DNA of 64,000 bases, from the NCBI GenBank assembly GCA_001695595.3, contig MBPM02000020.1:1-64000 (forward strand), given 5' to 3'. The stretch is from Plasmopara viticola (Eukaryota; Oomycota; Peronosporomycetes; Peronosporales; Peronosporaceae). Made by a program: the position numbers and the translations under genes. Of this stretch, positions 49,863-64,000 are shown piece by piece; the stretch's first letter is position 1, and each line of letters opens with the position of its first letter. Below the pieces are notes generated by a model that saw only the letters and a program-made list of their open reading frames with translations, searched no databases and was not told the DNA's origin.

Positions 49863-52800
49863 CTAAACCTTCATTTGCACCTTTGTAACGCCGAGATGCT
49901 GAACCGCCACAGATGCGTCCTGTCTATATGTCTTGACCTGCACAGACGCAATCAAGCCAGAACTAAGCGTATAATTACGCTTTTGAAGCGCCGAGACGCT
50001 GTACGACCACAGATACGTTCTCTCGTTCAATCTAGACATGCACAAACGCAATAGAGCCGCAAGTAAGCATAAAACCACACTTTTGATGCACTGCGACGCT
50101 GTACCGCCACAGATGCGTCCTGTCTCTCAATCTAGACACGTGCGGACGCAATCGTGACACAAGTTATCGTACAATAACGTTTTGAAGCGCTGAGACGCTG
50201 TACGGCCACAGATCCGTCCATTCTATCTATCTAGACTTGAACACACGCAATAGAGCCACAACAAGGCATTCATTCACACTTTAAAAGCGCCGAGACGCTG
50301 GACCGCCACAAATGCGCCCTCTCTATCTATCTAGACATGCACGAGCGCAATCGAGCCGTAACCAACTATATAATCAAACTTTAGAGCCTTGAGACGCTGG
50401 ACCGCCATAAATACGTTCTGTCTCTCAATCTAGGCATACGCTGACGCAATCGTGACGCAAGCTATCGTACAATCACTCTACTGAAGCGCGCACGGCCACA
50501 CATCTGTCCTTTACACCTATCTAGACTACAACAGCCGCAATAGAGCCACAACTAAACCTTCATTTGCACCTTTGAAACGCCGAGATGCTGAACCGCCACA
50601 GATGCGTCCTGTCTATATGTCTTGACCTGCACAGACGCAATCAAGCCAGAACTAAGCGTATAATTACGCTTTTGAAGCGCCAAGACGCTGTACGACCACA
50701 GATACGTTCTCTCGTTCAATCTAGGCATGCATAAACGCAATAGAACCGCAAGTAAGCATAAAACCACACTTTTGATGCACTGCGACGCTGTACCGCCACA
50801 GATGCGTCCTGCCTCTCAATCTTGACACGCGCGGACGCAATCGTGACACAAGTTATCGTACAATAACGTTTTGAAGCGCTGAGACGCTGTACGGCCACAG
50901 ATCCGTCCATTCTATCTATCTAGACTTGAACACACGCAATAGAGCCACAACAAGGCATTCATTCCCACTTTAAAAGCGCCGAGACGCTGGACCGCCACAA
51001 AATGCGCCCTCTCTCTCTATCTAGACATGCACGAGCGCAATCGAGCCGTAACTAACTATATAATCAAACTTTAGAGCCTTGAGACGCTGGACCGCCATAA
51101 ATACGTTCTGTCTCTTAATATAGGCATACGCTGACGCAATCGTGACACAAGCTATCGTACAATCACTCTACTGAAGCGCGCACGGCCAAACATCTGTCCT
51201 TTCCACCTATCTAGACTACAACAGCCGCAATAGAGCCACAACTAAACCTTCATTTGCACCTTTGAAACGCCGAGATGCTGAACCGCCACAGATGCGTCCT
51301 GTCTATATGTCTTGACCTGCACAGACGCAATCAAGCCAGAACTAAGCGTATAATTACGCTTTTGAAGCGCCGAGACGCTGTACGACCACAGATACGTTCT
51401 CTTGTTCAATCTAGACATGCACAAACTCAATAGAGCCGCAAGTAAGCATAAAACCACACTTTTGATGCACTGCGACGCTGTACCGCCACAGATGCGTCCT
51501 GTCTCTCAATCTAGACACGCGCGGACGCAATCGTGACACAAGTTATCGTACAATAACGTTTTGTAGCGCTGAGACGCTGTACGGCCACAGATCCGTCCAT
51601 TCTATCTATCTAGACTTGAACACACGCAATAGAGCCACAACAAGGCATTCATTCACACTTTAAAAGCGCCGAGACGCTGGACCGCCACAAATGCGCCCTC
51701 TCTATCTATCTAGACATGCACGAGCGCAATCGAGCCGTAACTAACTATATAATCAAACTTTAGAGCCTTGAGACGCTGGACCGCCATAAATACGTTCTGT
51801 CTCTCAATCTAGGCATACGCTGACGCAATCGTGACACAAGCTATCGTACAATCACTCTACTGAAGCGCGCACGGCCACACATCTGTCCTTTCCACCTATC
51901 TAGACTACAACAGCCGCAATAGAGCCACAACTAAACCTTCATTTGCACCTTTGAAACGCCGAGATGCTGAACCGCCACAGATGCGTCCTGTCTATATGTC
52001 TTGACCTGCACAGACGCAATCAAGCTGAAATAAGCGTATAATAACGCTTTTGGAGCGCCGAGACGCTGTACGACAACAGATACGTCCTCTCGTTCAATCT
52101 TGACATGCACAAACGCAATAGAGCCGCAAGTAAGCATAAAACCACACTTTTGATGCACTGCGACGCTGTACCGCCACAGATGCGTCCTGTCTCTCAATCT
52201 TGACACGCGCGGACGCAATCGTGACACAAGTTATCGTACAATAACGTTTTGTAGCGCTGAGACGCTGTACGGCCACAGATCCGTCCATTCTATCTATCTA
52301 GACTTGAACACACGCAATAGAGCCACAACAAGGCATTCATTCACACTTTAAAAGCGCCGAGACGCTGGACCGCCACAAATGCGCCCTCTCTATCTATCTA
52401 GACATGCACGAGCGCAATCGAGCCGTAACTAACTATATAATCAAACTTTAGAGCCTTGAGACGCTGGACCGCCATAAATACGTTCTGTCTCTCAATCTAG
52501 GCATACGCTGACGCAATCGTGACACAAGCTATCGTACAATCACTCTACTGAAGCGCGCACGGCCACACATCTGTCCTTTCCACCTATCTAGACTACAACA
52601 GCCGCAATAGAGCCACAACTAAACCTTCATTTGCACCTTTGAAACGCCGAGATGCTGAACCGCCACAGATGCGTCCTGTCTATATGTCTTGACCTGCACA
52701 GACGCAATCAAGCCAGAACTAAGCGTATAATTACGCTTTTGAAGCGCCGAGACGCTGTACGACCACAGATACGTCCTCTCGTTCAATCTAGACATGCACA

Positions 52801-55800
52801 AACGCAATAGAGCCGCAAGTAAGCATAAAACCACACTTTTGATGCACTGCGACGCTGTACCGCCACAGATGCGTCCTGTCTCTCAATCTAGACACGCGCG
52901 GACGCAATCGTGACACAAGTTATCGTACAATAACGTTTTGAAGCGCTGAGACGCTGTACGGCCACAGATCCGTCCATTCTATCTATCTAGACTTGAACAC
53001 ACGCAATAGAGCCACAACAAGGCATTCATTCACACTTTAAAAGCGCCGAGACGCTGGACCGCCACAAATGCGCCCTCTCTCTCTATCTAGACATGCACGA
53101 GCGCAATCGAGCCGTAACTAACTATATAATCAAACTTTAGAGCCTTGAGACGCTGGACCGCCATAAAACGTTCTGTCTCTCAATCTAGGCATACGCTGAC
53201 GCAATCGTGACACAAGCTATCGTACAATCACTCTACCAAAGCGCGCACGGCCACACATCTGTCCTTTCCACCTATCTAGACTACAACAGCCGCAATAGAG
53301 CCACAACTAAACCTTCATTTGCACCTTTGAAACGCCGAGATGCTGAACCGCCACAGATGCGTCCTGTCTATATGTCTTGACCTGCACAGACGCAATCAAG
53401 CCAGAACTAAGCGTATAATTACGCTTTTGAAGCGCCGAGACGCTGTACGACCACAGATACGTCCTCTCGTTCAATCTAGACATGCACAAACGCAATAGAG
53501 CCGCAAGTAAGCATAAAACCACACTTTTGATGCACTGCGACGCTGTACCGCCACAGATGCGTCCTGTCTCTCAATCTAGACACGCGCGGACGCAATCGTG
53601 ACACAAGTTATCGTACAATAACGTTTTGAAGCGCTGAGACGCTGTACGGCCACAGATCCGTCCATTCTATCTATCTAGACTTGAACACACGCAATAGAGC
53701 CACAACTAGACATTCATTCGCACGTTTAAAGCGCCGAGACGCTGGACCGCCACAAATGCGCCCTCTCTCTCTATCTAGACATGCACGAGCGCAATCGAGC
53801 CGTAACTAACTATATAATCAAACTTTAGAGCCTTGAGACGCTGGACCGCCATAAATACGTTCTGTCTCTCAATCTAGGCATACGCTGACGCAATCGTGAC
53901 ACAAGCTATCGTACAATCACTCTACTGAAGCGCGCACGGCCACACATCTGTCCTTTCCACCTATCTAGACTACAACAGCCGCAATAGAGCCACAACTAAA
54001 CCTTCATTTGCACCTTTGAAACGCCGAGATGCTGAACCGCCACAGATGCGTCCTGTCTATATGTCTTGACCTGCACAGACGCAATCAAGCCAGAACTAAG
54101 CGTATAATTACGCTTTTGAAGCGCCGAGACGCTGTACGACCACAGATACGTTCTCTCGTTCAATCTAGACATGCACAAACGCAATAGAGCCGCAAGTAAG
54201 CATAAAACCACACTTTTGATGCACTGCGACGCTGTACCGCCACAGATGCGTCCTGTCTTTCAAGACACGCGCGGACGCAATCGTGACACAAGTTATCGTA
54301 CAATAACGTTTTGAAGCGCTGAGACGCTGTACGGCCACAGATCCGTCCATTCTATCTATCTAGACTTGAACACACGCAATAGAGCCACAACAAGGCATTC
54401 ATTCACACTTTAAAAGCGCCGAGACGCTGGACCGCCACAAATGCGCCCTCTCTATCTATCTAGACATGCACGAGCGCAATCGAGCCGTAACTAACTATAT
54501 AATCAAACTTTAGAGCCTTGAGACGCTGGACCGCCATAAATACGTTCTGTCTCTCAATCTAGGCATACGCTGACGCAATCGTGACACAAGCTATCGTACA
54601 ATCACTCTACTGAAGCGCGCACGGCCACACATCTGTCCTTTCCACCTATCTAGACTACAACAGCCGCAATAGAGCCACAACTAAACCTTCATTTGCACCT
54701 TTGAAACGCCGAGATGCTGAACCGCCACAGATGCGTCCTGTCTATATGCCTTGACCTGCACAGACGCAATCAAGCCAGAACTAAGCGTATAATTACGCTT
54801 TTGAAGCGCCGAGACGCTGTACGACCACAGATACGTTCTCTCGTTCAATCTAGACATGCACAAACGCAATAGAGCCGCAAGTAAGCATAAAACCACACTT
54901 TTGATGCACTGCGACGCTGTACCGCCACAGATGCGTCCTGTCTCTCAATCTAGACACGCGCGGACGCAATCGTGACACAAGTTATCGTACAATAACGTTT
55001 TGTAGCGCTGAGACGCTGTACGGCCACAGATCCGTCCATTCTATCTATCTAGACTTGAACACACGCAATAGAGCCACAACAAGGCATTCATTCACACTTT
55101 AAAAGCGCCGAGACGCTGGACCGCCACAAATGCGCCCTCTCTATCTATCTAGACATGCACGAGCGCAATCGAGCCGTAACTAACTATATAATCAAACTTT
55201 AGAGCCTTGAGACGCTGGACCGCCATAAATACGTTCTGTCTCTCAATCTAGGCATACGCTGACGCAATCGTGACACAAGCTATCGTACAATCACTCTACT
55301 GAAGCGCGCACGGCCACACATCTGTCCTTTCACCTATCTAGACTACAACAGCCGCAATAGAGCCACAACTAAACCTTCATTTGCACCTTTGAAACGCCGA
55401 GATGCTGAACCGCCACAGATGCGTCCTGTCTATATGTCTTGACCTGCACAGACGCAATCAAGCCAGAACTAAGCGTATAATTACGCTTTTGAAGCGCCGA
55501 GACGCTGTACGACCACAGATACGTTCTCTCGTTCAATCTAGACATGCACAAACGCAATAGAGCCGCAAGTAAGCATAAAACCACACTTTTGATGCACTGC
55601 GACGCTGTACCGCCACAGATGCGTCCTGTCTCTCAATCTAGACACGCGCGGACGCAATCGTGACACAAGTTATCGTACAATAACGTTTTGTAGCGCTGAG
55701 ACGCTGTACGGCCACAGATCCGTCCATTCTATCTATCTAGACTTGAACACACGCAATAGAGCCACAACAAGGCATTCATTCACATTTGAAAGCGCCGAGA

Positions 55801-58800
55801 CGCTGGACCGCCACAAATGCGCCCTCTCTATCTATCTAGACATGCACGAGCGCAATCGAGCCGTAACTAACTATATAATCAAACTTTAGAGCCTTGAGAC
55901 GCTGGACCGCCATAAATACGTTCTGTCTCTCAATCTAGGCATACGCTGACGCAATCGTGACACAAGCTATCGTACAATCGCTCTACTGAAGCGCGCACGG
56001 CCACACATCTGTCCTTTACCTATCTAGACTATAACAGCCGCAATAGAGCCACAACTAAACCTTCATTTGCACCTTTGAAACGCCGAGATGCTGAACCGCC
56101 ACAGATGCGTCCTGTCTATATGTCTTGACCTGCACAGACGCAATCAAGCCAGAACTAAGCGTATAATTACGCTTTTGAAGCGCCGAGACGCTGTACGACA
56201 CAGATACGTCCTCTCGTTCAATCTAGACATGCACAAACGCAATAGAGCCGCAAGTAAGCATAAAACCACACTTTTGATGCACTGCGACGCTGTACCGCCA
56301 CAGATGCGTCCTGTCTCTCAATCTAGACACGCGCGGACGCAATCGTGACACAAGTTATCGTACAATAACGTTTTGAAGCGCTGAGACGCTGTACGGCCAC
56401 AGATCCGTCCATTCTATCTATCTAGACTTGAACACACGCAATAGAGCCACAACAAGGCATTCATTCACAATTTAAAAGCGCCGAGACGCTGGACCGCCAC
56501 AAATGCGCCCTCTCTCTATCTAGACATGCACGAGCGCAATCGAGCCGTAACTAACTATATAATCAAACTTTAGAGCCTTGAGACGCTGGACCGCCATAAA
56601 TACGTTCTGTCTCTCAATCTAGGCATACGCTGACGCAATCGTGACACAAGCTATCGTACAATCACTCTACTGAAGCGCGCACGGCCACACATCTGTCCTT
56701 TCCACCTATCTAGACTACAACAGCCGCAATAGAGCCACAACTAAACCTTCATTTGCACCTTTGAAACGCCGAGATGCTGAACCGCCACAGATGCGTCCTG
56801 TCTATATGTCTTGACCTGCACAGACGCAATCAAGCCAGAACTAAGCGTATAATTACGCTTTTGAAGCGCCGAGACGCTGTACGACCACAGATACGTTCTC
56901 TCGTTCAATCTAGACATGCACAAACGCAATAGAGCCGCAAGTAAGCATAAAACCACACTTTTGATGCACTGCGACGCTGTACCGCCACAGATGCGTCCTG
57001 TCTCTCAATCTAGACACGCGCGGACGCAATCGTGACACAAGTTATCGTACAATAACGTTTTGAAGCGCTGAGACGCTGTACGGCCACAGATCCGTCCATT
57101 CTATCTATCTAGACTTGAACACACGCAATAGAGCCACAACAAGGCATTCATTCACACTTTAAAAGCGCCGAGACGCTGGACCGCCACAAATGCGCCCTCT
57201 CTATCTATCTAGACATGCACGAGCGCAATCGAGCCGTAACTAACTATATAATCAAACTTTAGAGCCTTGAGACGCTGGACCGCCATAAATACGTTCTGTC
57301 TCTCAATCTAGGCATACGCTGACGCAATCGTGACACAAGCTATCGTACAATCACTCTACTGAAGCGCGCACGGCCACACATCTGTCCTTTCCACCTATCT
57401 AGACTACAACAGCCGCAATAGAGCCACAACTAAACCTTCATTTGCACCTTTGAAACGCCGAGATGCTGAACCGCCACAGATGCGTCCTGTCTATATGTCT
57501 TGACCTGCACAGACGCAATCAAGCCAGAACTAAGCGTATAATTACGCTTTTGAAGCGCCGAGACGCTGTACGACCACAGATACGTTCTCTCGTTCAATCT
57601 AGACATGCACAAACGCAATAGAGCCGCAAGTAAGCATAAAACCACACTTTTGATGCACTGCGACGCTGTACCGCCACAGATGCGTCCTGTCTCTCAATCT
57701 AGACACGCGCGGACGCAATCGTGACACAAGTTATCGTACAATAACGTTTTGAAGCGCTGAGACGCTGTACGGCCACAGATCCGTCCATTCTATCTATCTA
57801 GACTTGAACACACGCAATAGAGCCACAACAAGGCATTCATTCACACTTTAAAAGCGCCGAGACGCTGGACCGCCACAAATGCGCCCTCTCTATCTATCTA
57901 GACATGCACGAGCGCAATCGAGCCGTAACTAACTATATAATCAAACTTTAGAGCCTTGAGACGCTGGACCGCCATAAATACGTTCTGTCTCTCAATCTAG
58001 GCATACGCTGACGCAATCGTGACACAAGCTATCGTACAATCACTCTACTGAAGCGCGCACGGCCACACATCTGTCCTTTCCACCTATCTAGACTACAACA
58101 GCCGCAATAGAGCCACAACTAAACCTTCATTTGCACCTTTGAAACGCCGAGATGCTGAACCGCCACAGATGCGTCCTGTCTATATGTCTTGACCTGCACA
58201 GACGCAATCAAGCCAGAACTAAGCGTATAATTACGCTTTTGAAGCGCCGAGACGCTGTACGACCACAGATACGTTCTCTCGTTCAATCTAGACATGCACA
58301 AACGCAATAGAGCCGCAAGTAAGCATAAAACCACACTTTTGATGCACTGCGACGCTGTACCGCCACAGATGCGTCCTGTCTCTCAATCTAGACACGCGCG
58401 GACGCAATCGTGACACAAGTTATCGTACAATAACGTTTTGAGCGCTGAGACGCTGTACGGCCACAGATCCGTCCATTCTATCTATCTAGACTTGAACACA
58501 CGCAATAGAGCCACAACAAGGCATTCATTCACACTTTAAAAGCGCCGAGACGCTGGACCGCCACAAATGCGCCCTCTCTATCTATCTAGACATGCACGAG
58601 CGCAATCGAGCCGTAACTAACTATATAATCAAACTTTAGAGCCTTGAGACGCTGGACCGCCATAAATACGTTCTGTCTCTCAATCTAGGCATACGCTGAC
58701 GCAATCGTGACACAAGCTATCGTACAATCACTCTACTGAAGCGCGCACGGCCACACATCTGTCCTTTCCACCTATCTAGACTACAACAGCCGCAATAGAG

Positions 58801-61800
58801 CCACAACTAAACCTTCATTTGCACCTTTGAAACGCCGAGATGCTGAACCGCCACAGATGCGTCCTGTCTATATGTCTTGACCTGCACAGACGCAATCAAG
58901 CCAGAACTAAGCGTATAATTACGCTTTTGAAGCGCCGAGACGCTGTACGACCACAGATACGTTCTCTCGTTCAATCTAGACATGCACAAACGCAATAGAG
59001 CCGCAAGTAAGCATAAAACCACACTTTTGATGCACTGCGACGCTGTACCGCCACAGATGCGTCCTGTCTCTCAATCTAGACACGCGCGGACGCAATCGTG
59101 ACACAAGTTATCGTACAATAACGTTTTGTAGCGCTGAGACGCTGTACGGCCACAGATCCGTCCATTCTATCTATCTAGACTTGAACACACGCAATAGAGC
59201 CACAACAAGGCATTCATTCACACTTTAAAAGCGCCGAGACGCTGGACCGCCACAAATGCGCCCTCTCTATCTATCTAGACATGCACGAGCGCAATCGAGC
59301 CGTAACTAACTATATAATCAAACTTTAGAGCCTTGAGACGCTGGACCGCCATAAATACGTTCTGTCTCTCAATCTAGGCATACGCTGACGCAATCGTGAC
59401 ACAAGCTATCGTACAATCACTCTACTGAAGCGCGCACGGCCACACATCTGTCCTTTCCACCTATCTAGACTACAACAGCCGCAATAGAGCCACAACTAAA
59501 CCTTCATTTGCACCTTTGAAACGCCGAGATGCTGAACCGCCACAGATGCGTCCTGTCTATATGTCTTGACCTGCACAGACGCAATCAAGCCAGAACTAAG
59601 CGTATAATTACGCTTTTGAAGCGCCGAGACGCTGTACGACCACAGATACGTTCTCTCGTTCAATCTAGACATGCACAAACGCAATAGAGCCGCAAGTAAG
59701 CATAAAACCACACTTTTGATGCACTGCGACGCTGTACCGCCACAGATGCGTCCTGTCTCTCAATCTAGACACGCGCGGACGCAATCGTGACACAAGTTAT
59801 CGTACAATAACGTTTTGAAGCGCTGAGACGCTGTACGGCCACAGATCCGTCCATTCTATCTATCTAGACTTGAACACACGCAATAGAGCCACAACAAGGC
59901 ATTCATTCACACTTTAAAAGCGCCGAGACGCTGGACCGCCACAAATGCGCCCTCTCTATCTATCTAGACATGCACGAGCGCAATCGAGCCGTAACTAACT
60001 ATATAATCAAACTTTAGAGCCTTGAGACGCTGGACCGCCATAAATACGTTCTGTCTCTCAATCTAGGCATACGCTGACGCAATCGTGACACAAGCTATCG
60101 TACAATCACTCTACTGAAGCGCGCACGGCCACACATCTGTCCTTTCCACCTATCTAGACTACAACAGCCGCAATAGAGCCACAACTAAACCTTCATTTGC
60201 ACCTTTGAAACGCCGAGATGCTGAACCGCCACAGATGCGTCCTGTCTATATGTCTTGACCTGCACAGACGCAATCAAGCCAGAACTAAGCGTAAAATAAC
60301 GCTTTTGAAGCGCCGAGACGCTGTACGACCACAGATACGTCCTCTCGTTCAATCTAGACATGCACAAACGCAATAGAGCCGCAAGTAAGCATAAAACCAC
60401 ACTTTTGATGCACTGCGACGCTGTACCGCCACAGATGCGTCCTGTCTCTCAATCTAGACACGCGCGGACGCAATCGTGACACAAGTTATCGTACAATAAC
60501 GTTTTGAAGCGCTGAGACGCTGTACGGCCACAGATCCGTCCATTCTATCTATCTAGACTTGAACACACGCAATAGAGCCACAACAAGACATTCATTCACA
60601 CTTTAAAAGCGCCGAGACGCTGGACCGCCACAAATGCGCCCTCTCTCTATCTATCTAGACATGCACGAGCGCAATCGAGCCGTAACTAACTATATAATCA
60701 AACTTTAGAGCCTTGAGACGCTGGACCGCCATAAATACGTTCTGTCTCTCAATCTAGGCATACGCTGACGCAATCGTGACACAAGCTATCGTACAATCAC
60801 TCTACTGAAGCGCGCACGGCCACACATCTGTCCTTTCCACCTATCTAGACTACAACAGCCGCAATAGAGCCACAACTAAACCTTCATTTACACCTTTGAA
60901 ACGCCGAGATGCTGAACCGCCACAGATGCGTCCTGTCTATATGTCTTGACATGCACAGACACAATCAAGCCAGAACTAAGCGTATAATTACGCTTTTGAA
61001 GCGCCGAGACGCTGTACGACCACAGATACGTCCTCTCGTTCAATCTAGACATGCACAAACGCAATAGAGCCGCAAGTAAGCATAAAACCACATTTTTGAT
61101 GCACTGCGACGCTGTACCGCCACAGATGCGTCCTGTCTCTCAATCTAGACACGCGCGGACGCAATCGTGACACAAGTTATCGTACAATAACGTTTTGAAG
61201 CGCTGAGACGCTGTACGGCCACAGATCCTTCCATTCTATCTGTCTAGACTTGAACACACGCAATAGAGCCACAACGAGACATTCATTCGCACGTTTGAAG
61301 CGCCGAGACTCTGAACAGCCACAAATGCGTCCTCTCTCTCTATCTAGACATGCACGAGCGCAATCGAGCCGTAACTAACTATATAATCAAACTTTAGAGC
61401 CTTGAGACGCTGGACCGCCATAAATACGTTCTGTCTCTCAATCTAGGCATACGCTGACGCAATCGTGACACAAGCTATCGTACAATCACTCTACTGAAGC
61501 GCGCACGGCCACACATCTGTCCTTTCCACCTATCTAGACTACAACAGCCGCAATAGAGCCACAACTAAACCTTCATTTGCACCTTTGAAACGCCGAGATG
61601 CTGAACCGCCACAGATGCGTCCTGTCTATATGTCTTGACCTGCACAGACGCAATCAAGCCAGAACTAAGCGTATAATTACGCTTTTGAAGCGCCGAGACG
61701 CTGTACGACCACAGATACGTCCTCTCGTTCAATCTAGACATGCACAAACGCAATAGAGCCGCAAGTAAGCATAAAACCACATTTTTGATGCACTGCGACG

Positions 61801-64000
61801 CTGTACCGCCACAGATGCGTCCTGTCTCTCAATCTAGACACGCGCGGACGCAATCGTGACACAAGTTATCGTACAATAACGTTTTGAAGCGCTGAGACGC
61901 TGTACGGCCACAGATCCGTCCATTCTATCTATCTAGACTTGAACACACGCAATAGAGCCACAACAAGGCATTCATTCACACTTTAAAAGCGCCGAGACGC
62001 TGGACCGCCACAAATGCGCCCTCTCTATCTATCTAGACATGCACGAGCGCAATCGAGCCGTAACTAACTATATAATCAAACTTTAGAGCCTTGAGACGCT
62101 GGACCGCCATAAATACGTTCTGTCTCTCAATCTAGGCATACGCTGACGCAATCGTGACACAAGCTATCGTACAATCACTCTACTGAAGCGCGCACGGCCA
62201 CACATCTGTCCTTTCCACCTATCTAGACTACAACAGCCGCAATAGAGCCACAACTAAACCTTCATTTGCACCTTTGAAACGCCGAGATGCTGAACCGCCA
62301 CAGATGCGTCCTGTCTATATGTCTTGACCTGCACAGACGCAATCAAGCCAGAACTAAGCGTATAATTACGCTTTTGAAGCGCCGAGACGCTGTACGACCA
62401 CAGATACGTTCTCTCGTTCAATCTAGACATGCACAAACGCAATAGAGCCGCAAGTAAGCATAAAACCACACTTTTGATGCACTGCGACGCTGTACCGCCA
62501 CAGATGCGTCCTGTCTCTCAATCTAGACACGCGCGGACGCAATCGTGACACAAGTTATCGTACAATAACGTTTTGAGCGCTGAGACGCTGTACGGCCACA
62601 GATCCGTCCATTCTATCTATCTAGACTTGAACACACGCAATAGAGCCACAACAAGGCATTCATTCACACTTTAAAAGCGCCGAGACGCTGGACCGCCACA
62701 AATGCGCCCTCTCTATCTATCTAGACATGCACGAGCGCAATCGAGCCGTAACTAACTATATAATCAAACTTTAGAGCCTTGAGACGCTGGACCGCCATAA
62801 ATACGTTCTGTCTCTCAATCTAGGCATACGCTGACGCAATCGTGACACAAGCTATCGTACAATCACTCTACTGAAGCGCGCACGGCCACACATCTGTCCT
62901 TTCCACCTATCTAGACTACAACAGCCGCAATAGAGCCACAACTAAACCTTCATTTGCACCTTTGAAACGCCGAGATGCTGAACCGCCACAGATGCGTCCT
63001 GTCTATATGTCTTGACCTGCACAGACGCAATCAAGCCAGAACTAAGCGTATAATTACGCTTTTGAAGCGCCGAGACGCTGTACGACCACAGATACGTTCT
63101 CTCGTTCAATCTAGACATGCACAAACGCAATAGAGCCGCAAGTAAGCATAAAACCACACTTTTGATGCACTGCGACGCTGTACCGCCACAGATGCGTCCT
63201 GTCTCTCAATCTAGACACGCGCGGACGCAATCGTGACACAAGTTATCGTACAATAACGTTTTGAAGCGCTGAGACGCTGTACGGCCACAGATCCGTCCAT
63301 TCTATCTATCTAGACTTGAACACACGCAATAGAGCCACAACAAGGCATTCATTCACACTTTTAAAGCGCCGAGACGCTGGACCGCCACAAATGCGCCCTC
63401 TCTCTCTATCTAGACATGCACGAGCGCAATCGAGCCGTAACTAACTATATAATCAAACTTTAGAGCCTTGAGACGCTGGACCGCCATAAATACGTTCTGT
63501 CTCTCAATCTAGGCATACGCTGACGCAATCGTGACACAAGCTATCGTACAATCACTCTACTGAAGCGCGCACGGCCACACATCTGTCCTTTCCACCTATC
63601 TAGACTACAACAGCCGCAATAGAGCCACAACTAAACCTTCATTTGCACCTTTGAAACGCCGAGATGCTGAACCGCCACAGATGCGTCCTGTCTATATGTC
63701 TTGACCTGCACAGACGCAATCAAGCCAGAACTAAGCGTATAATTACGCTTTTGAAGCGCCGAGACGCTGTACGACCACAGATACGTTCTCTCGTTCAATC
63801 TAGACATGCACAAACGCAATAGAGCCGCAAGTAAGCATAAAACCACACTTTTGATGCACTGCGACGCTGTACCGCCACAGATGCGTCCTGTCTCTCAATC
63901 TAGACACGCGCGGACGCAATCGTGACACAAGTTATCGTACAATAACGTTTTGTAGCGCTGAGACGCTGTACGGCCACAGATCCGTCCATTCTATCTATCT
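49863..64000 (-). repeat. Regular inverted 7-mer array, 688-bp HOR
   Basis: On the minus strand the order A-G repeats without interruption to the end of the window. The start of A falls at 50,118 in the first unit and at 62,509 and 63,197 near the end; 19 units between 50,118 and 63,197 average 688.4 bp. Monomer A has the GCGGCTCT allele in nearly every unit (GCGGTTCT near 50.7 kb), and G alternates irregularly between GCGCTTC and GCGCTAC. The array runs off the right edge. No gene is seen. Confidence 0.96.
62510..63197 (-). repeat. Reference HOR unit of the inverted array
   Basis: 688 bp, phased on monomer A, which starts at 63,197 and reads leftward. All seven monomers are present, including the short D. 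One G in this unit has a single-base deletion (TTTTGAGCGC near 62,574), also seen near 58,434. Confidence 0.9.

Noticed and set aside
1..64000. CRISPR array
   Set aside because: Repeats are contiguous 99-bp monomers with no unique spacers between short conserved repeats.
1..64000. Ribosomal intergenic spacer or rDNA array
   Set aside because: No rRNA gene sequence is present, and the orientation switch and 7-mer order fit satellite HORs.

Overview
The whole 64-kb window is tandem satellite DNA. I found no convincing protein-coding gene, rRNA, tRNA, transposon, CRISPR array or telomeric repeat. The basic monomer is about 99 bp. In most of the window seven diverged monomer types (named A to G here) form a higher-order repeat (HOR) of 688 bp. 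The short open reading frames that recur every 688 bp are consequences of this periodicity, not genes.

Layout: (1) 1-38,046, direct array in + orientation, with about 53 complete 7-mer HORs. The first 3.5 kb is rich in single-base indels, and one 6-mer HOR lies near 3.5-4.1 kb. (2) 38,047-42,845, a 4.8-kb core still in + orientation but built from different monomers (X, Y, Z) in a 3-mer HOR of about 299 bp, with a nested 1,189-bp duplication. (3) At 42,843-42,845 the satellite switches strand, with 3 bp (CTA) of possible microhomology. (4) 42,846-about 46,015, inverted and diverged A-G monomers plus an extra monomer H (contains TTTATATATA), arranged in a 1,265-bp, 13-monomer super-repeat. (5) About 46,016-49,862, inverted 7-mer satellite with many rearrangements: duplicated monomers, a multi-monomer deletion and a 6-mer. 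(6) 49,863-64,000, regular inverted 7-mer array with about 20 HORs at 688 bp.

The organism is almost certainly a eukaryote, and the locus is probably pericentromeric, centromeric or another large heterochromatic block. A hand count of one HOR gives 51 CpG in 688 bp, which is not depleted. This argues against a genome with heavy germline CpG methylation, such as mammals or most plants. I cannot name the species.

The most informative observations concern history. The two opposed arrays share rare private variants: a 6-mer with the same E/F fusion and the same D substitution at 3.9 kb and 49.7 kb, an ACAAATCGGTGG variant of D at both inner edges, and an H-type monomer at both inner edges. The arrays therefore appear to descend from one array that was inverted around, or exchanged across, the central core. 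Oldest-looking and most rearranged sequence sits at the centre, and the most homogeneous HORs lie further out.
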